NCBI GenBank assembly: GCA_009746045.1 | Contig: RPFO01000114.1 | Location: forward strand, 1,013,676 to 1,077,675 | DNA length: 64,000 nt | Reading direction: 5' to 3' | Origin: Mesostigma viride | Lineage: Eukaryota > Streptophyta > Mesostigmatophyceae > Mesostigmatales > Mesostigmataceae | Shown here: positions 22,880 to 33,700 of the stretch, piece after piece | Layout of the letters: each line of letters begins with the position of its first letter | Position numbering within the stretch: the stretch's first letter is position 1 | Notes under the pieces: model-generated | Databases searched by the model: none | Told to the model about the DNA's origin: nothing | The model's input: only the letters and a program-made list of their open reading frames with translations | Translations under genes and position numbers: made by a program

Positions 22880-24360
22880 CCCCGGAGCAGCTTAGCCCCC
22901 GCAGCCCCAGCTGACACAGGAGGACGCGAAGAAGGCCCTCGCTGACCGCACGAAGAAGGTGCGGCTGCGGTGGAAGGACAATGCATGGACGATGGAGGTT
23001 ACCTCGCGGGAGGTCCCCACGCCGAGGGCGGACACGCGGCAGGGTACATAGGGAGTAGGCCCTCCCCGCCATGCACCCACACCGCGAGCAGCTACCGGGG
23101 GGTTAGCCAGTTAACTACCCCCCACTGTCACCCGTCGTCCGATGCATGGCCGAGCGTGTCTAGTTGGATAGCCCGGCAATCTCACGGACGACGCAACGGA
23201 GTCAAACCCGTGACCTTTATTGCCAACTTCGCAACAAGGAACGCCTGCTGGCTTTTGCCACCTGGCACTCCCACTGCAACGGTATATATGCTGTCTGCAT
23301 CCTTTGACCCCAGGACCATGCAGGCGAGCAAGTCGCGCCGCTCGCTTGGAGGGTGCCATATGCGCGTTGAAAAGTACTAATAATGTTATCTTACGCCGCA
23401 CTGTCACACTCCGCCAGCCTCTCGGTCGGGGACCCCACCCCCCTGCCGATACGCGGGTCCCTGCCGGCGCCCCTTGCTGGGCCAACGCCGGCACCACTCG
23501 AGCTGCACATCGCTATACCTACAATGCCCGCGCCCTGCCGGGGGATGGGGGCCCCGCGGGGCAACGAGCCGGTCCACTACTGCCGCCTATATGGCATTGA
23601 TGTGCTCGGTGTTCAAGAGCAGTAGAGCACCGGCGCTCCTAATTTGATGAGGGCCCAGCCGTTCAGCGTGTCACCATTGCACTCCGATGGCAACTGCTGT
23701 CAGCGGCTCAGGCTGCGCATGCGCCATGCAGGTCAACGGGGGGTGGGCTTGTTATGCTCCCCCACCGCTGCCGCCCACTACGCAGCTCGTGGTGGACCAC
23801 AAACTTTAATTCTCTAATCGGATCCTTTAAGGCACTTTCGACCGCTTGCTCCTCCCTTAAAGGACGGACCCCCATTATATGCTCTCAGTCATTGTCAGCT
23901 ATGCCCCACACGCGCTGGGCACCCTGCCGAAGACCACGATCAAGCGTTTTTCAACAAGTTGCTCGACCTTGAGCGACAGATCCCACGTACGTCAACACAT
24001 CGTTGCCATCTTGGTGGATGCCAATGCGACCCTGCCCGTGGGCCGCAGGGGCTGCATGTACGCGCCGCGCCTATCAAACCAATAGCAATGCCAACACCCC
24101 CCTCCTAAGTTGAGCAACTACTCACTGCATGGGGTTGACTTGACCGCTGCCAATACGCTGTATGCTAAGCCGCCTGATGCGCTAGTGACCTTTGTGGGCC
24201 CCGCGCGCGCAGGCGGCTGCATGGCTTGGTATACTCCCCCGCCGGGCGCCGGCGGTGTGTTCGCTTGGACTACATACTTGTGCGCAAGTGCTGGCGTTCT
24301 TCCGTCATCGATGCCCGGCCGTACGCTGACCATGCACCCCAAGTGTCGCATCGGATCACC
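22880..24360 (+). pseudogene. LINE AP-endonuclease region, degenerate
   Basis: Broken frames contain endonuclease-type segments: 'TYNARALPG' near 23517, 'MLSVIVSYAPHALGTLPK' at 23879, and 'HIVAILVDANATLPVGRRG' near 23998, the last matching 'HFLVMLLDANATLPVG' in the minus-strand copy at 32 kb. Further upstream, 'KKALADRTKKVRLRWKDNAW' near 22936 may be an ORF1 remnant. Many stops and shifts mean no product. It lies directly 5' of the reverse transcriptase relics, the normal order in an endonuclease-bearing LINE. Confidence 0.6.
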
Positions 24361-25149
24361 GCATGGTCACCGCAACCTTGCTCGCCTACGTCTTCAGGCC
24401 CCCGAGCGCCGCAGCCCCCGCCCACGCCCTGATTGGACATATGCCTACGCCCCGTCCGCGGGTGCCGGGAGAAGTGGTCCGAGGAGGAGACGCGCCGCGA
24501 CGCAATCAGGTCTGCCTTCGTGGCTTCGCAACCTTTGATGCACCTGCATGGATGCCGAATGCGGCCTGGATCTCACGCCACCCTACGAACCATGTTCATG
24601 CAATCCGTGGATTTTGGCTCTCAACTGCTCCATGAGCTTGAGTTACCCCGCGGCCCGCGCCCGCCCAGCCCCGCTATACCTGCGTGATGCCCCCGGGGGT
24701 GGTCGCCGCTACTGTAGAGCAGCCCGCCGCCGCGGGGAAGACCTGTACCCCACATACCATGCAATTGAGCGGCTTACCCAAGCATATATACTGCCGCACA
24801 CGTGGAGGAGGTGCCAGACTCAGACACTTGCCACCGAGGAGATCAATCGCCACACGGCCGCCAACCAGCACTTAACGCGGCATGGCGGTCTCTCGACTGT
24901 CTCACCGGACGCCGGAAAACGCAAAGGGCTGACATCCCAGGCACCCCCAGTGAACGCCTTGAGCTTTGGTTCAGCTCGACCCTGGCAGGCCAAACTATCG
25001 GGCCGGGCTCCTGGACCCCCACCCCGCTCGACCCCGCTGCCGCGGGGACCTATTGAGCCCCTGCAGGCGCCCACCGGCGAAACGAACTGTAGACCTGGTC
25101 CCACCGCTCTCCGGCCCGCCTGGTGGACGGCCCCCACGATGCAGGCATG

Positions 25150-25790
25150 AGTGGACCCTGCGGCCGGAATGGGCTGTTGCCATCTCCACCCTCCACAACG
25201 ATGCTGCCATGGGAGTGGACAATATTTCACCGGAGGTGGTTAAGATGCGTGAGCTTGAGCCTTTCCTCTGGGGTCAGTTTGCAACCGGATTTTACGATCG
25301 GATGGCCTCCCCCCGCCGATGTATTGGAAGACCGCTGTCCGGGTCATGCTCTACAAGGGCAAGGGGGCTGCCGCGGATACCGGCAACTACCGCGGCGTAT
25401 GCCTTCAACTGAGCTGCGTGCTGAAAGTCTCAGTCATGCGCCGGTCTCCTGCTGAACCGCATGCGCGCCAGCCTCAATTCCCATTTAGGTGAGTCCTATG
25501 TAGATGGGCTTCCGTGTTGGTCGCAATTGTGTTATGGTCACCATGCATGACTGCGCGCGCCGCCTGATCGAGGAACTAGTGGGCCGCCTGCCCCCCGGTC
25601 TCTTAATTACCATTGCTATTGATCTTCGTGGATTACACCAAGGCATTCGATACGGTACCGCTTCACCCCGAGACGGCCGCCCGTCTCGGTGTTGCCGGAC
25701 CCGGCCCCCCGCCTGTACGCCTCCCTCCTTCTTGGCCGCGGACTATACAAGTCCCCGCCTTGCAGGAGGGCTGCCTTGCCACCGACGGCG
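25150..25790 (+). pseudogene. Reverse transcriptase relic, first copy
   Basis: Contains 'AISTLHNDAAMGVDNISPEV', then a shifted 'VRVMLYKGKGAAADTGNYRG', 'MGFRVGRNCVMV' and 'LIFVDYTKAFDTVPLH', the early reverse transcriptase motifs. It stops before the YADD box and runs into a second reverse transcriptase start. Confidence 0.7.
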
Positions 25791-25809
25791 TCGTCCACCC
25801 CTTTGACTT

Positions 25810-27514
25810 TGAAGGATCGAATTGGACGGCGCCCTTGCTCGCCTGCGGTACGACGCGGCGGTCGGTGCCGACCACCTTTTGGCTGAGCTGCTGAAGACCC
25901 AGCGCTGCCCTGGCGGTGAGGGAGCTTCTGCTGGCGTTCTGCAACCGTGTCCTGCTCTCTGCTGAGCCTCCGCCTGCTGAGCATGGCAGACGGCCATCCG
26001 AGTCATGCTGTACAAGAAGGGCTCTGCTGCTGACCCCGGTAACTATCGGGGTGTCTGCCTCCAGAGCGCCGCCCTGATTAAGGTCTTCATGCGCATGATG
26101 CTGCACCGGCTCCGCGCCGCGCTGGACCCACACCTGGGTAAGTCTCAGATGGGTTTCCGTCGTGGTCGTAACACTGTCATGGCTGTGTTTGTCGCGCGCC
26201 GGTTGATGGAGGAAGTGCGTCGCCTTCTTTGCCCTGACAGTTTGCCGCTAGTCAGACTTCATTTTTGTTGACTATATCAAGGCCTTTGACACGGTCCGGC
26301 CTCTGGGAGGCTCTTTGGACCATCCTAGCTCTGGATCGGGTACCACCAGCGTTTATTGCTGCCATTCGTCGACTGTATGAGCCTGGGCTCACAGGCAGTA
26401 GTGCGGACTGCGGAAGGCACCACCCCACCATTCCCCCTTCACCATTAATGAATTAATTAATTAGACTCGTGCTCCCGTTGGGGAGTCACGGAGCATTAAC
26501 CCCGATGGATGGATGGATGGGTGGGTGCAAACAGTCCTACCGGTCTAAGCTATCTGCATCAGCTACCTACGACATCTATCTAACAGCATTACTAACTACA
26601 ACATCTATCTATACAGCATGCACTGGCGTGCCTCCCACGGGCTTGCACACGCGGGCGCTTCCCCTTCACCATGTGGTGTGGCAAGGTTGTGTCCTGTTCC
26701 CATATCTGTTCATTATTGTCGTGGATCATGTCATGCGCCGGGCACGTGCACGCTTTACTGCTCTTAAGGGGTTCGAGCCCGGCTTGGACATCCTTAACGC
26801 GCGCGCGAACACGGCGGCGTTGACCCGGGCTACCGCCTGTCCGACTTGACTTATGCGGATGACACCACCCTCATCGCGCACCCCGAGCACATTCAGACCT
26901 GGCTGGACTGTCTGGGCTTGGAGGCGAGGGCGGTGGGGTTGGAGATTAGTGTCAAAACTGAGGCGATGGTGATTGGGGCTTCCAGTCGCCCTCCGCGGCT
27001 ACTGGACGGGACGGAGGTCCCGTTTCGTGATCGCTTCAAACTGCTGGGGAGCATGCTCCCCGACACCGCCGACAATGTGGACACCCGCATCGGCCTGGCC
27101 TGGGCTAGGCATCGTTCGCTCAAAACCTACTGGCACTCGAAGGCCCTCGGCGAGCACCGCAAGCGCATGCTCCTCAAGGTCCTTGTCCTCACGGTGCTCA
27201 CCTATGGCGCTGTGCATGGCATATGGACGCTCACGGACACGCTGGTGGCCAAGGTAGACGGCACGGTAACCAGGATGCTCCGTCAGGCCCTGAATGTAGG
27301 GTTTTCCACGCATAGGTCTTTAGAATCTTTGTACCAGGGCATCCCTCGCATTTCGGACGAGATTAGACAGCGCGTTACTAGGATAGCATTCGTAGGACAT
27401 GTTGCTCGCACCAGCCAGGTAGACACCGACCTCAGTCTGGCCGGCCCCCAGCGGCTTGGCCAGCCAGGGCGGCATATCCTGCCCTGGCCTGGCCCCATGC
27501 AAGGACATACCTAA
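25810..27514 (+). pseudogene. Reverse transcriptase relic, second copy
   Basis: A restart of the domain begins with 'ALARLRYDAAVGADHLLAEL', then 'LYKKGSAADPGNYRGVCLQS', 'MGFRRGRNTVMAVFVARRLM' and 'ALWTILALDRVPPAFIAAIR'. It is interrupted at 26446 by an antisense LINE tail and resumes with 'VWQGCVLFPYLFIIVVDHVM' and, after a frame change near 26840, 'LTYADDTTLIAHPEHIQTWL' and the C-terminal part up to 27514. The 3' part (to about 27860) is non-coding and is cut by the piggyBac insertion. Confidence 0.8.
26446..26672 (-). mobile_element. Antisense LINE tail inside reverse transcriptase
   Basis: A 5'-truncated minus-strand copy of the 3' end of the 18.7 kb LINE family. The motif and tail are seen as 'aattaattaattagactcg' followed by the inverted motif, and 26629-26660 is the reverse complement of about 20910-20945. 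The direct repeat CCCCTTCACCAT at 26434-26445 and 26661-26672 is the target duplication; the second copy is included. Insertion fell between the codons for 'PLHH' and 'VWQGC'. Confidence 0.85.
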
Positions 27515-27867
27515 GAAGGTAGGCAAACATGTCATGACCTACCCACAGCAGTTGGTAGCTGGCTGACCTTTTGGTCCCAGCCCCGTTTGAACATCGCATT
27601 CACTCCCTCTCTCTTGCTTGGACTGCTATGCAGGACACGAAGAGGTGGAAGACCATTGTCCAGGCTCATACGCCCGCCCCTGTGGGCAAGCCCCCTCCCC
27701 CCAAGCGGAATGGGCGCTTTGCTGAGTAGAATAGGTAGGGTTTTCTAGATTAGATTAGCTTAGAGTTAGATTAGTTCGGTTTCGCGGCTTTGCCCCCCTC
27801 CATCCATCTAAGGGAATATGTACATGTGCTACATGATCTCCCAACGGCGTCATATGTTATAGTTTAA

Positions 27868-30744
27868 CCCATAGTCCGTTAACCCCCCGACCTGTCGGGG
27901 GGTTTGACTAACGGTCGAATTTCGCGCCGCGCCGCGAGCGCCGCGCCACTTGTGACGGATGTCAGTGGTCCGGTGGGTCCGGGAACACTTAGGGACGAAG
28001 GTGATGCATAGGTTTGGGGGTAATATCCGCCATAGCCTGGTAATTATAGGGCTGTAATCATAGGGGGTCACGTGACTTTGGCGGGAAAATTTGGACCAAG
28101 CGCGCGCGCGGATATGGCGGATGCGCTCAAAAAAACGTGGCTAGGGCGAGTTTTGCGCGTCGATGAAAAGGAACTTAACACTACGGACACTTACGGAGGC
28201 TGTGTGACCGATATCGTGTACTCAGGAGGCAAGGCTAAGTATAAATTCTGCCTCCATTTCGAGGATGATGGCAAGGATGTGTGGTACCCGCTCGCCCAGG
28301 TCGAAAAGTGGTGGGCAGATCAGGGCAGCCAAAGTTTTTTGCGAGGCAGGCGATGGTTCCGATTCCTGCCGGTCAGATTCGTCTGCAGGCAGTGACGAGC
28401 TTTCGGATGAGAGTGCTGCAGATAGTGATGAGCAAGGCAGCGGTGGTGATGGAGACGATGGTGTCGAGGACGTGGACGATGAGCCACGACCAAAGCGCGG
28501 CCGGCCTGCTGGGTCTCGTGGCCGGGGTAGGGGGCGGTCCCGTGGCCGGGGCAGGCCTGCGCAGGGCCGGGGCAACCAAGAAGCCTCCGAGTTCGCCTGG
28601 GAATCGGAAGATATCGATACGAGTGAGGCAGAGGGCGTCGGTGCCGCAAGAATGTGGAAGAATTACGCCAAGCTTTCTGTAGCAGGCTTTTTCTTCTTGC
28701 TGCTCGAGTTGTCTTTCATCACCAAGATCGCCGAGTGGACCAACCTCAAGGCTCAGCAGCGTCTGGACAAGCTCGCTGCGCAGGGCAAGGCTGGGCGTGC
28801 ATGGGCCAAGACCTATGCAAGTGACATCCTTCGCTTTTTTGCATGCCTCATCGTCATGTCCATTCACTGGCAAAGGGGAGCCTATGTACCCTACTGGAGT
28901 GCTGATCCTTACGTGGGCCTTGCAGCCGTCAGTGCAATCATGACTTTGAACAGATTTCAAGACATCCTTCGGAACCTGTCAGTTAGGGACCCCACGGAGA
29001 GCAGGCCAGCCAAGGGGGAGGAAGGCTATGATCCGTTGTGGTATGCAAGGGTCATGATTGAGCGCGTGCAGAAGCGGCTGCTAGTGGTGTTTCGGCCCAG
29101 CGGGGTCGTCACCGTCGATGAGTCAATGCAGTTCCAGAAGTCCAAGTGCGAGATCAGGCAGTACTGCAAGGATAAGCCATCACGGAGTCGCTGGGGGGTG
29201 AAGCATTGGGCTCTAGCCTGTGGCAGCACTGGCATTCTTGTTTACTTCATCCCGTACCTCGGTGGTGGCGTATGGCCGATAGGCTGCCCAACCCAGGAGG
29301 AGCTGGATTTCTTCGCTGCTGCTAGTGGTATCGGGTCATGCTGGGTGGCTGCCCTAGTTCACGCTTGCAAGGGTGTCTTGCAGCCTGCCTCCACCATTGT
29401 CGCTGACAACCTCTTTAGTTCTGTGAAGCTAGTCGAGTGGCTGGGCATGAAGGGTTACACCTTTGTGGGCACTGTGAGGAAGAGCAGGACGTGCTACCCT
29501 TGTGACATAAACATTACTGAACAGGAGGCAAAAGCACAAGGGCTGAGGCGTGGCAACACCTTGCATCGCATGCTAGCATTGCCAGGTGGCAAAGTGGTGA
29601 CTGCCCTTACGTACATCGACAGCAAGGTCGTCCGGTTCTACTCATCACGACACGCCAGCCCTGCCCAGGACCCCTCCAACAAGAAGAAGCGCTGGAACAA
29701 GGCAACGGGGGCTTACGAGGACGTGCACATTCCCAAGATCAAGCACTTCTATGATCAGCACAAAAGCGGGGTGGACAGATTTGATCAAGTGGCTTCGTAC
29801 TACCACATGGAACTCGTTACCAGGCGCCCATGGCAGCGTACATTTTTCTGGTTGCTGAACCTCGTGGTGGTGACAGCCTACAAGTATCAACAGCTAGTAA
29901 GGGGGAACGGAGGCTTTCTTTAGCCAGCTTGAATTTAGGGCACAGCTGGCCAAGGAGTTGTTAGCAAAGGCAGATGCCCTGGACCTGGAGGCTAAGCGCC
30001 AATCAGTTAGCGGGGCCGTTACCAGGAGAACGCCTGCAGCTGTGTTCACTGAGGCTGCCACACATGCTCCCGGTCTTAGTGATATGAAAAACACATGTGC
30101 TGCATGCAAACAAAATAGCAACATCACTAGAATTTGTGTTGGATGCAAGGTGCACCTGCATCCCGAGCCGGGCTGCTGGGCGCACTGGCATAACAAGGTC
30201 AAGGGCAATTTTTGCCGGTCCTAGAGTGATGGTTGAGCCACCACAGGCTTGTGTTATTGCACACCATGTTTATTTGACAATGACAGTATGTTTATGGCAC
30301 TAGAACATGTGTAGAACATCATACAAGCCATAAGGGGTTGACATACCATTTTCCCTGTTTTTGGCTGCTCGTAGTCATGTGCCTATATGAACGTGATATA
30401 AGCATTATAATCCCATTCTGAGTGCACCCCCCTCAGTTGGGGACCCCTGGACTATCTATCTAAACAACCCAGCCATGCATTTGTGGTTCAGGACCATCCC
30501 AAAGATTTGAGGTGGGGGTAGACTTTTTCTTGCGCGAAAAAGTTCGTCTTTTGTCCAACTTTGACAGTAAATATCTTGCAAACCACTTGATAGAATTAAA
30601 ATATTATTGCATATTCTGAAAGCCCTTGAAGTGTAAATGTTCCTAGCACCTTGGTTGAGGGTATTTGGAGTTGTGGTCTGTGAGTTATGATTTTTTTTAT
30701 TTTCAGGGGTCTGGAAGTGCCAAAAATGGGTCGCGGACTATGGG
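27868..30744 (+). mobile_element. PiggyBac transposon, full length
   Basis: TTAA at 27864-27867 and 30745-30748 flanks inverted termini CCCATAGTCCG (27868-27878 and the complement at 30734-30744). Just inside the left end is a G/C hairpin, CCCCCCGACCTGTCGGGGGG type, about 27882-27902. The element encodes one transposase (28114-30224), followed by about 520 bp without a gene. It sits in or beside LINE debris. The intact ends suggest that it is fairly young. Confidence 0.85.
28114..30224 (+). pseudogene. PiggyBac transposase (two frame breaks)
   Basis: This DDE transposase would cut and paste the flanking element at TTAA. The N-terminal frame (ATG at 28114) encodes a small basic/aromatic domain ('MADALKKTWLGRVLRV', 'YKFCLHFEDDGKDVWYPL') that resembles a Tudor/chromo-type fold. 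Near 28335, at a six-T run, coding passes to another frame: an acidic, Ser/Asp-rich stretch, an RG-rich basic stretch (about 28490-28570), then the DDE_Tnp_1_7 core to 29923. Catalytic aspartates are visible in 'VTVDESMQF' (29117), 'IVADNLFSS' (29405) and 'SGVDRFDQV' (29774 or 29783). At the GGGGG run 29898-29902 the frame is lost again; the other frame continues to 30224 with the C-terminal zinc-binding motif 'CAACKQ', 'CVGCKVHLHPEPGCW'. Both breaks lie at homopolymers, so sequencing error is possible and the gene may be intact. Confidence 0.85.
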
Positions 30745-30931
30745 TTAATTTAATTTAATTTAATTCGATACGGTTATATTGTATTCATTGAGAATGATAA
30801 ATTACGGAGGTGAGACTGGCATTTTTTTCGGTTATATATAAAAATATAATTGCTTACATAAGAGTAAAGGCACCCACGTAAAAATAAACAAACTACGGTT
30901 ATATATAATATGGGACACCCTATGGGCTAAT

Positions 30932-31943
30932 ATGCGGGTGGTCCTCCCCCTGTTCCGTGTCCCATCATACATTGTTGAGATCATCCGCCAGTTCTATGAA
31001 GGGTCCCAACCCCAGGTCCGTACCGCTGACGGCCTCACTCCGGCATTCCCCCTGCACAGCGGGGTGTGGCAGGGCTGTGTGCTCTCCCATATCTATTCAT
31101 CCCCATATATCATCCGGGTCATCCACTTTGTCCTTGAGGAGTTCGGGGCCATGGGCCCCAAGACGGCGGAGTTTTTCCACGAGTGCTGCCACTGAGCGCC
31201 GTGAAGACCGCCTGGACCTCGAGGGTCAGACCGCCCCGTGGTCTGCCCGCACGTGGTCCTCCTATTGGCGGCAGCTCCAGTCACTCGCCCAATTACTCGC
31301 AACCTGGCTGATGTGTTATTCCGCCGCACCCGGGCCGACTTTGTCGCAACCCATGCGGTCTAGATCCCTCCCATGCCTGCATGGTGGGCCGGCAGCGATG
31401 TTGCTGCGTGTCGTAGTTTTGTGATGTACTAGTTAGTTGTACCTTGTACATGTGCAGCTGGCGTGATCCGTGGATGTCCGTGTCAGGGTTCTTCTTCTTT
31501 TCGGGGTTTTCCTTGTTGCATGCCAATCTCACCTCCGTAATGTATCATTCTCAATGAATATATATTCATTAGCGAGTCTCCCATGCCGGCTGTATAGTTC
31601 AGTTTTGTTGTGGTATCTCTTGTTAGCGTCGGCTTAATTTGTTTATTTTTTCGTGCCAGGGTGCCTTGACTCTGCTGTAAGTAATTATATTTTAAAATAA
31701 ATATTCATTATGGTGGACTATATTATGAGGCGTGCACAAGCCCGCTTTGCCCGGGTGGAGGGGCGCCCGCCGGGGATCGAGATCACGGAGTACGCCAGCT
31801 ACGGCGGGGTTGACCCGCCCTACCGACTGAGCGATCTGATCTACGCTGATGACATGCAACGCTCGTGGAGACCCCCCAGTCGATCTGCCCAACTCTGGCT
31901 AGATATAGCTTGTCACTGGAAGTGCAGGCGGTGGGGCTTATGA
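30932..31943 (+). pseudogene. Reverse transcriptase relic, third copy
   Basis: A short fragment begins 'PSYIVEIIRQFYEGSQPQVR' and reaches 'GVWQGCVLS', is interrupted by an insertion (31101-31708), then resumes at 31711 with 'MVDYIMRRAQARFARVEGRP' and 'LSDLIYADD'. It decays after 31855. Sequence upstream of the fragment is not reverse transcriptase. Confidence 0.75.
31101..31708 (+). mobile_element. Retroelement fragment inserted in reverse transcriptase
   Basis: TATTCAT at 31094-31100 is repeated at 31702-31708 and marks a probable target duplication. The start encodes 'HFVLEEFGAMGPKTAEFF', related to the relic at 10.2-10.6 kb. The rest looks like a 3' UTR ending in 'attatattttaaaataaa'. It would be a 5'-truncated copy of a second LINE-like family. 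Confidence 0.6.
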
Positions 31944-32039
31944 TCTAGCTGATATATGAGGGCGCGGGCAGCCAGGCGGTGCTTGGCAGCGATACCGCGT
32001 AGGATCGCTGAAAAGTCACCGGGGGCGGAATGGTGTGTA

Positions 32040-33089
32040 TTAACTGCTGTCGACTGCCCCTGGCGTTGAAGTCTGACTGCCAGGAATTGATCCCGGTGCG
32101 TCATCATAGCGGCCTGCTCCTCTGCTGACATTTTGTCGGCCGCATCCTTCAGACTGTACCCTCCGGAGCACCTTGAGATCGGGCCATGTACGTGGCGCCA
32201 GTTGTCGCGATGGTTTCACACCTGGAAACCGCAATCTGATACGCGCGAGCACTCTAGTCGGTGGTCGGAGTCTGGACCGTGCTGACAGGATCTTGCAGCA
32301 CGCGAGCGTCCAGAACAGAGGGGCGCGCTGAGCCCGGCGTACGCAGATAAAGTCAAGGCAGACCACCCGATCCGACGGCCCAAAGAAGGTGGCAAGCTGC
32401 TGGGCGGGACGTGCGAACTGAGAAGAATTGCAGGTGCAACCATGCAGCGCAGATTCTGCCAGCAGATCCGCAAAGAGATCCGTGTTACCGTTGGCTGTCG
32501 TGTTCAAGGGGGCGTACTGAGCGCCGCCGGTGCCGACTGGCAGCGTGGCGTTGGCGTCGAGCAGCATGACCAGGAAGTGCCGGGCTGGGGTGCTGGCCTC
32601 TTCCGCCATGAGGGCCGGCTGAAGAACACGGCACGTTCCGCCTGGTACTCTCGACCAGCATGTGGCGCATAGCCCACGACAACGGTGAGCGTATGCTGGT
32701 GAGAATGCCCTTCAGTGGCCGGCGCAAAAGTGGCCAATAGCACATGCCAGGATCTCAGCACACTGGACTTGAGCTGGGCTGATGCTGCCGGTGAGCACAG
32801 GATGCCCACACCGCCTTGGCCCGGCGCGGCGCCTCCACCATAGTGGAATCGCCAGCCTGCGTGCGCTGACTCAGGGGCGTCGACCATAAGCCCGTTGACC
32901 CCTTGCTGTGGCCGGGTCTACGGTGCGCCGATGCTCGTGGACTCCGAGGACGGCGATCTGGTTGTCGGCACACACTAGGGCAATAAGCTCGTCGACGCGT
33001 TGTCGTGCTGGGGTGCCGCTGCTGGTAGAAGGATCTGTAGGGAGGGTGCGCACATAGCTAGTAGCAAGCACAGCTAGTAGCAATACCAA
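32040..33089 (-). pseudogene. LINE AP-endonuclease, antisense, frameshifted
   Basis: Three overlapping minus-strand frames carry an endonuclease/exonuclease/phosphatase-type domain in order: 'RQRVDELIALVCADNQIAVL' (about 32990), 'GGVGILCSP' and 'LTVVVGYAPHAGREYQ' (32800-32660), then 'HFLVMLLDANATLPVG' and 'SDRVVCLDFICVR' (32600-32340). At least two shifts are needed. The homologous plus-strand copy is at 23.5-24.3 kb. No reverse transcriptase follows on this strand. Confidence 0.7.
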
Positions 33090-33091
33090 GA

Positions 33092-33700
33092 ATGGGCCGT
33101 TGCCCTCATTATGTAGTTAGCGGGGGCCGGGTGGGGGTGGTCGAGGTGGGGGTGGAGAAGGGTATAGTGATGGCCAGGTGGCCGGGGGACCGTGGAGGGG
33201 GTGGAGGAGGTGGCCAGGTGGGATCGAGGCGCCGTGGGGTTAACGCTTTTCAACGCATGGAGTCTTTCCTTCAGGTTGGATATGCGTCCTCTCCGACCTT
33301 TCTGGGGTCGCCGGCGTGTCGACTGCGCCTCATCCCGCTCAAGATGGGCCAGGGGCCATGTTAGGCTGGAAAATTGGCAGGAGGGTCAAACGTGGCGTGC
33401 CTGGTGACCTTGCATCTCGATCATGCTCACACGGCGTGGCATGGACTGATGGAATTAAGGGGAGGTGGCACCCCAAAAACCTTAAAAATTGAACTATGGT
33501 AATAACACTTGAAATTCATTTGCACAATGCTGAAATATCATTGATTGCGGGCACTAAATAACATCTCTTGTGACTTGTCCATGCACTTGTTGGGGGTACT
33601 ACCCCCAAGTATACGCCAATATTGCGCTATAAATAGAAAAAGACGCTAATTAGGGCTGGGTATGCCCCAGCCAATGCACACATTTGTTGGCAACCAAAAA
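33092..33700. other. No gene recognised
   Basis: G-rich sequence (33120-33245), then AT-rich sequence leading into dispersed repeat copy B. Confidence 0.4.
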
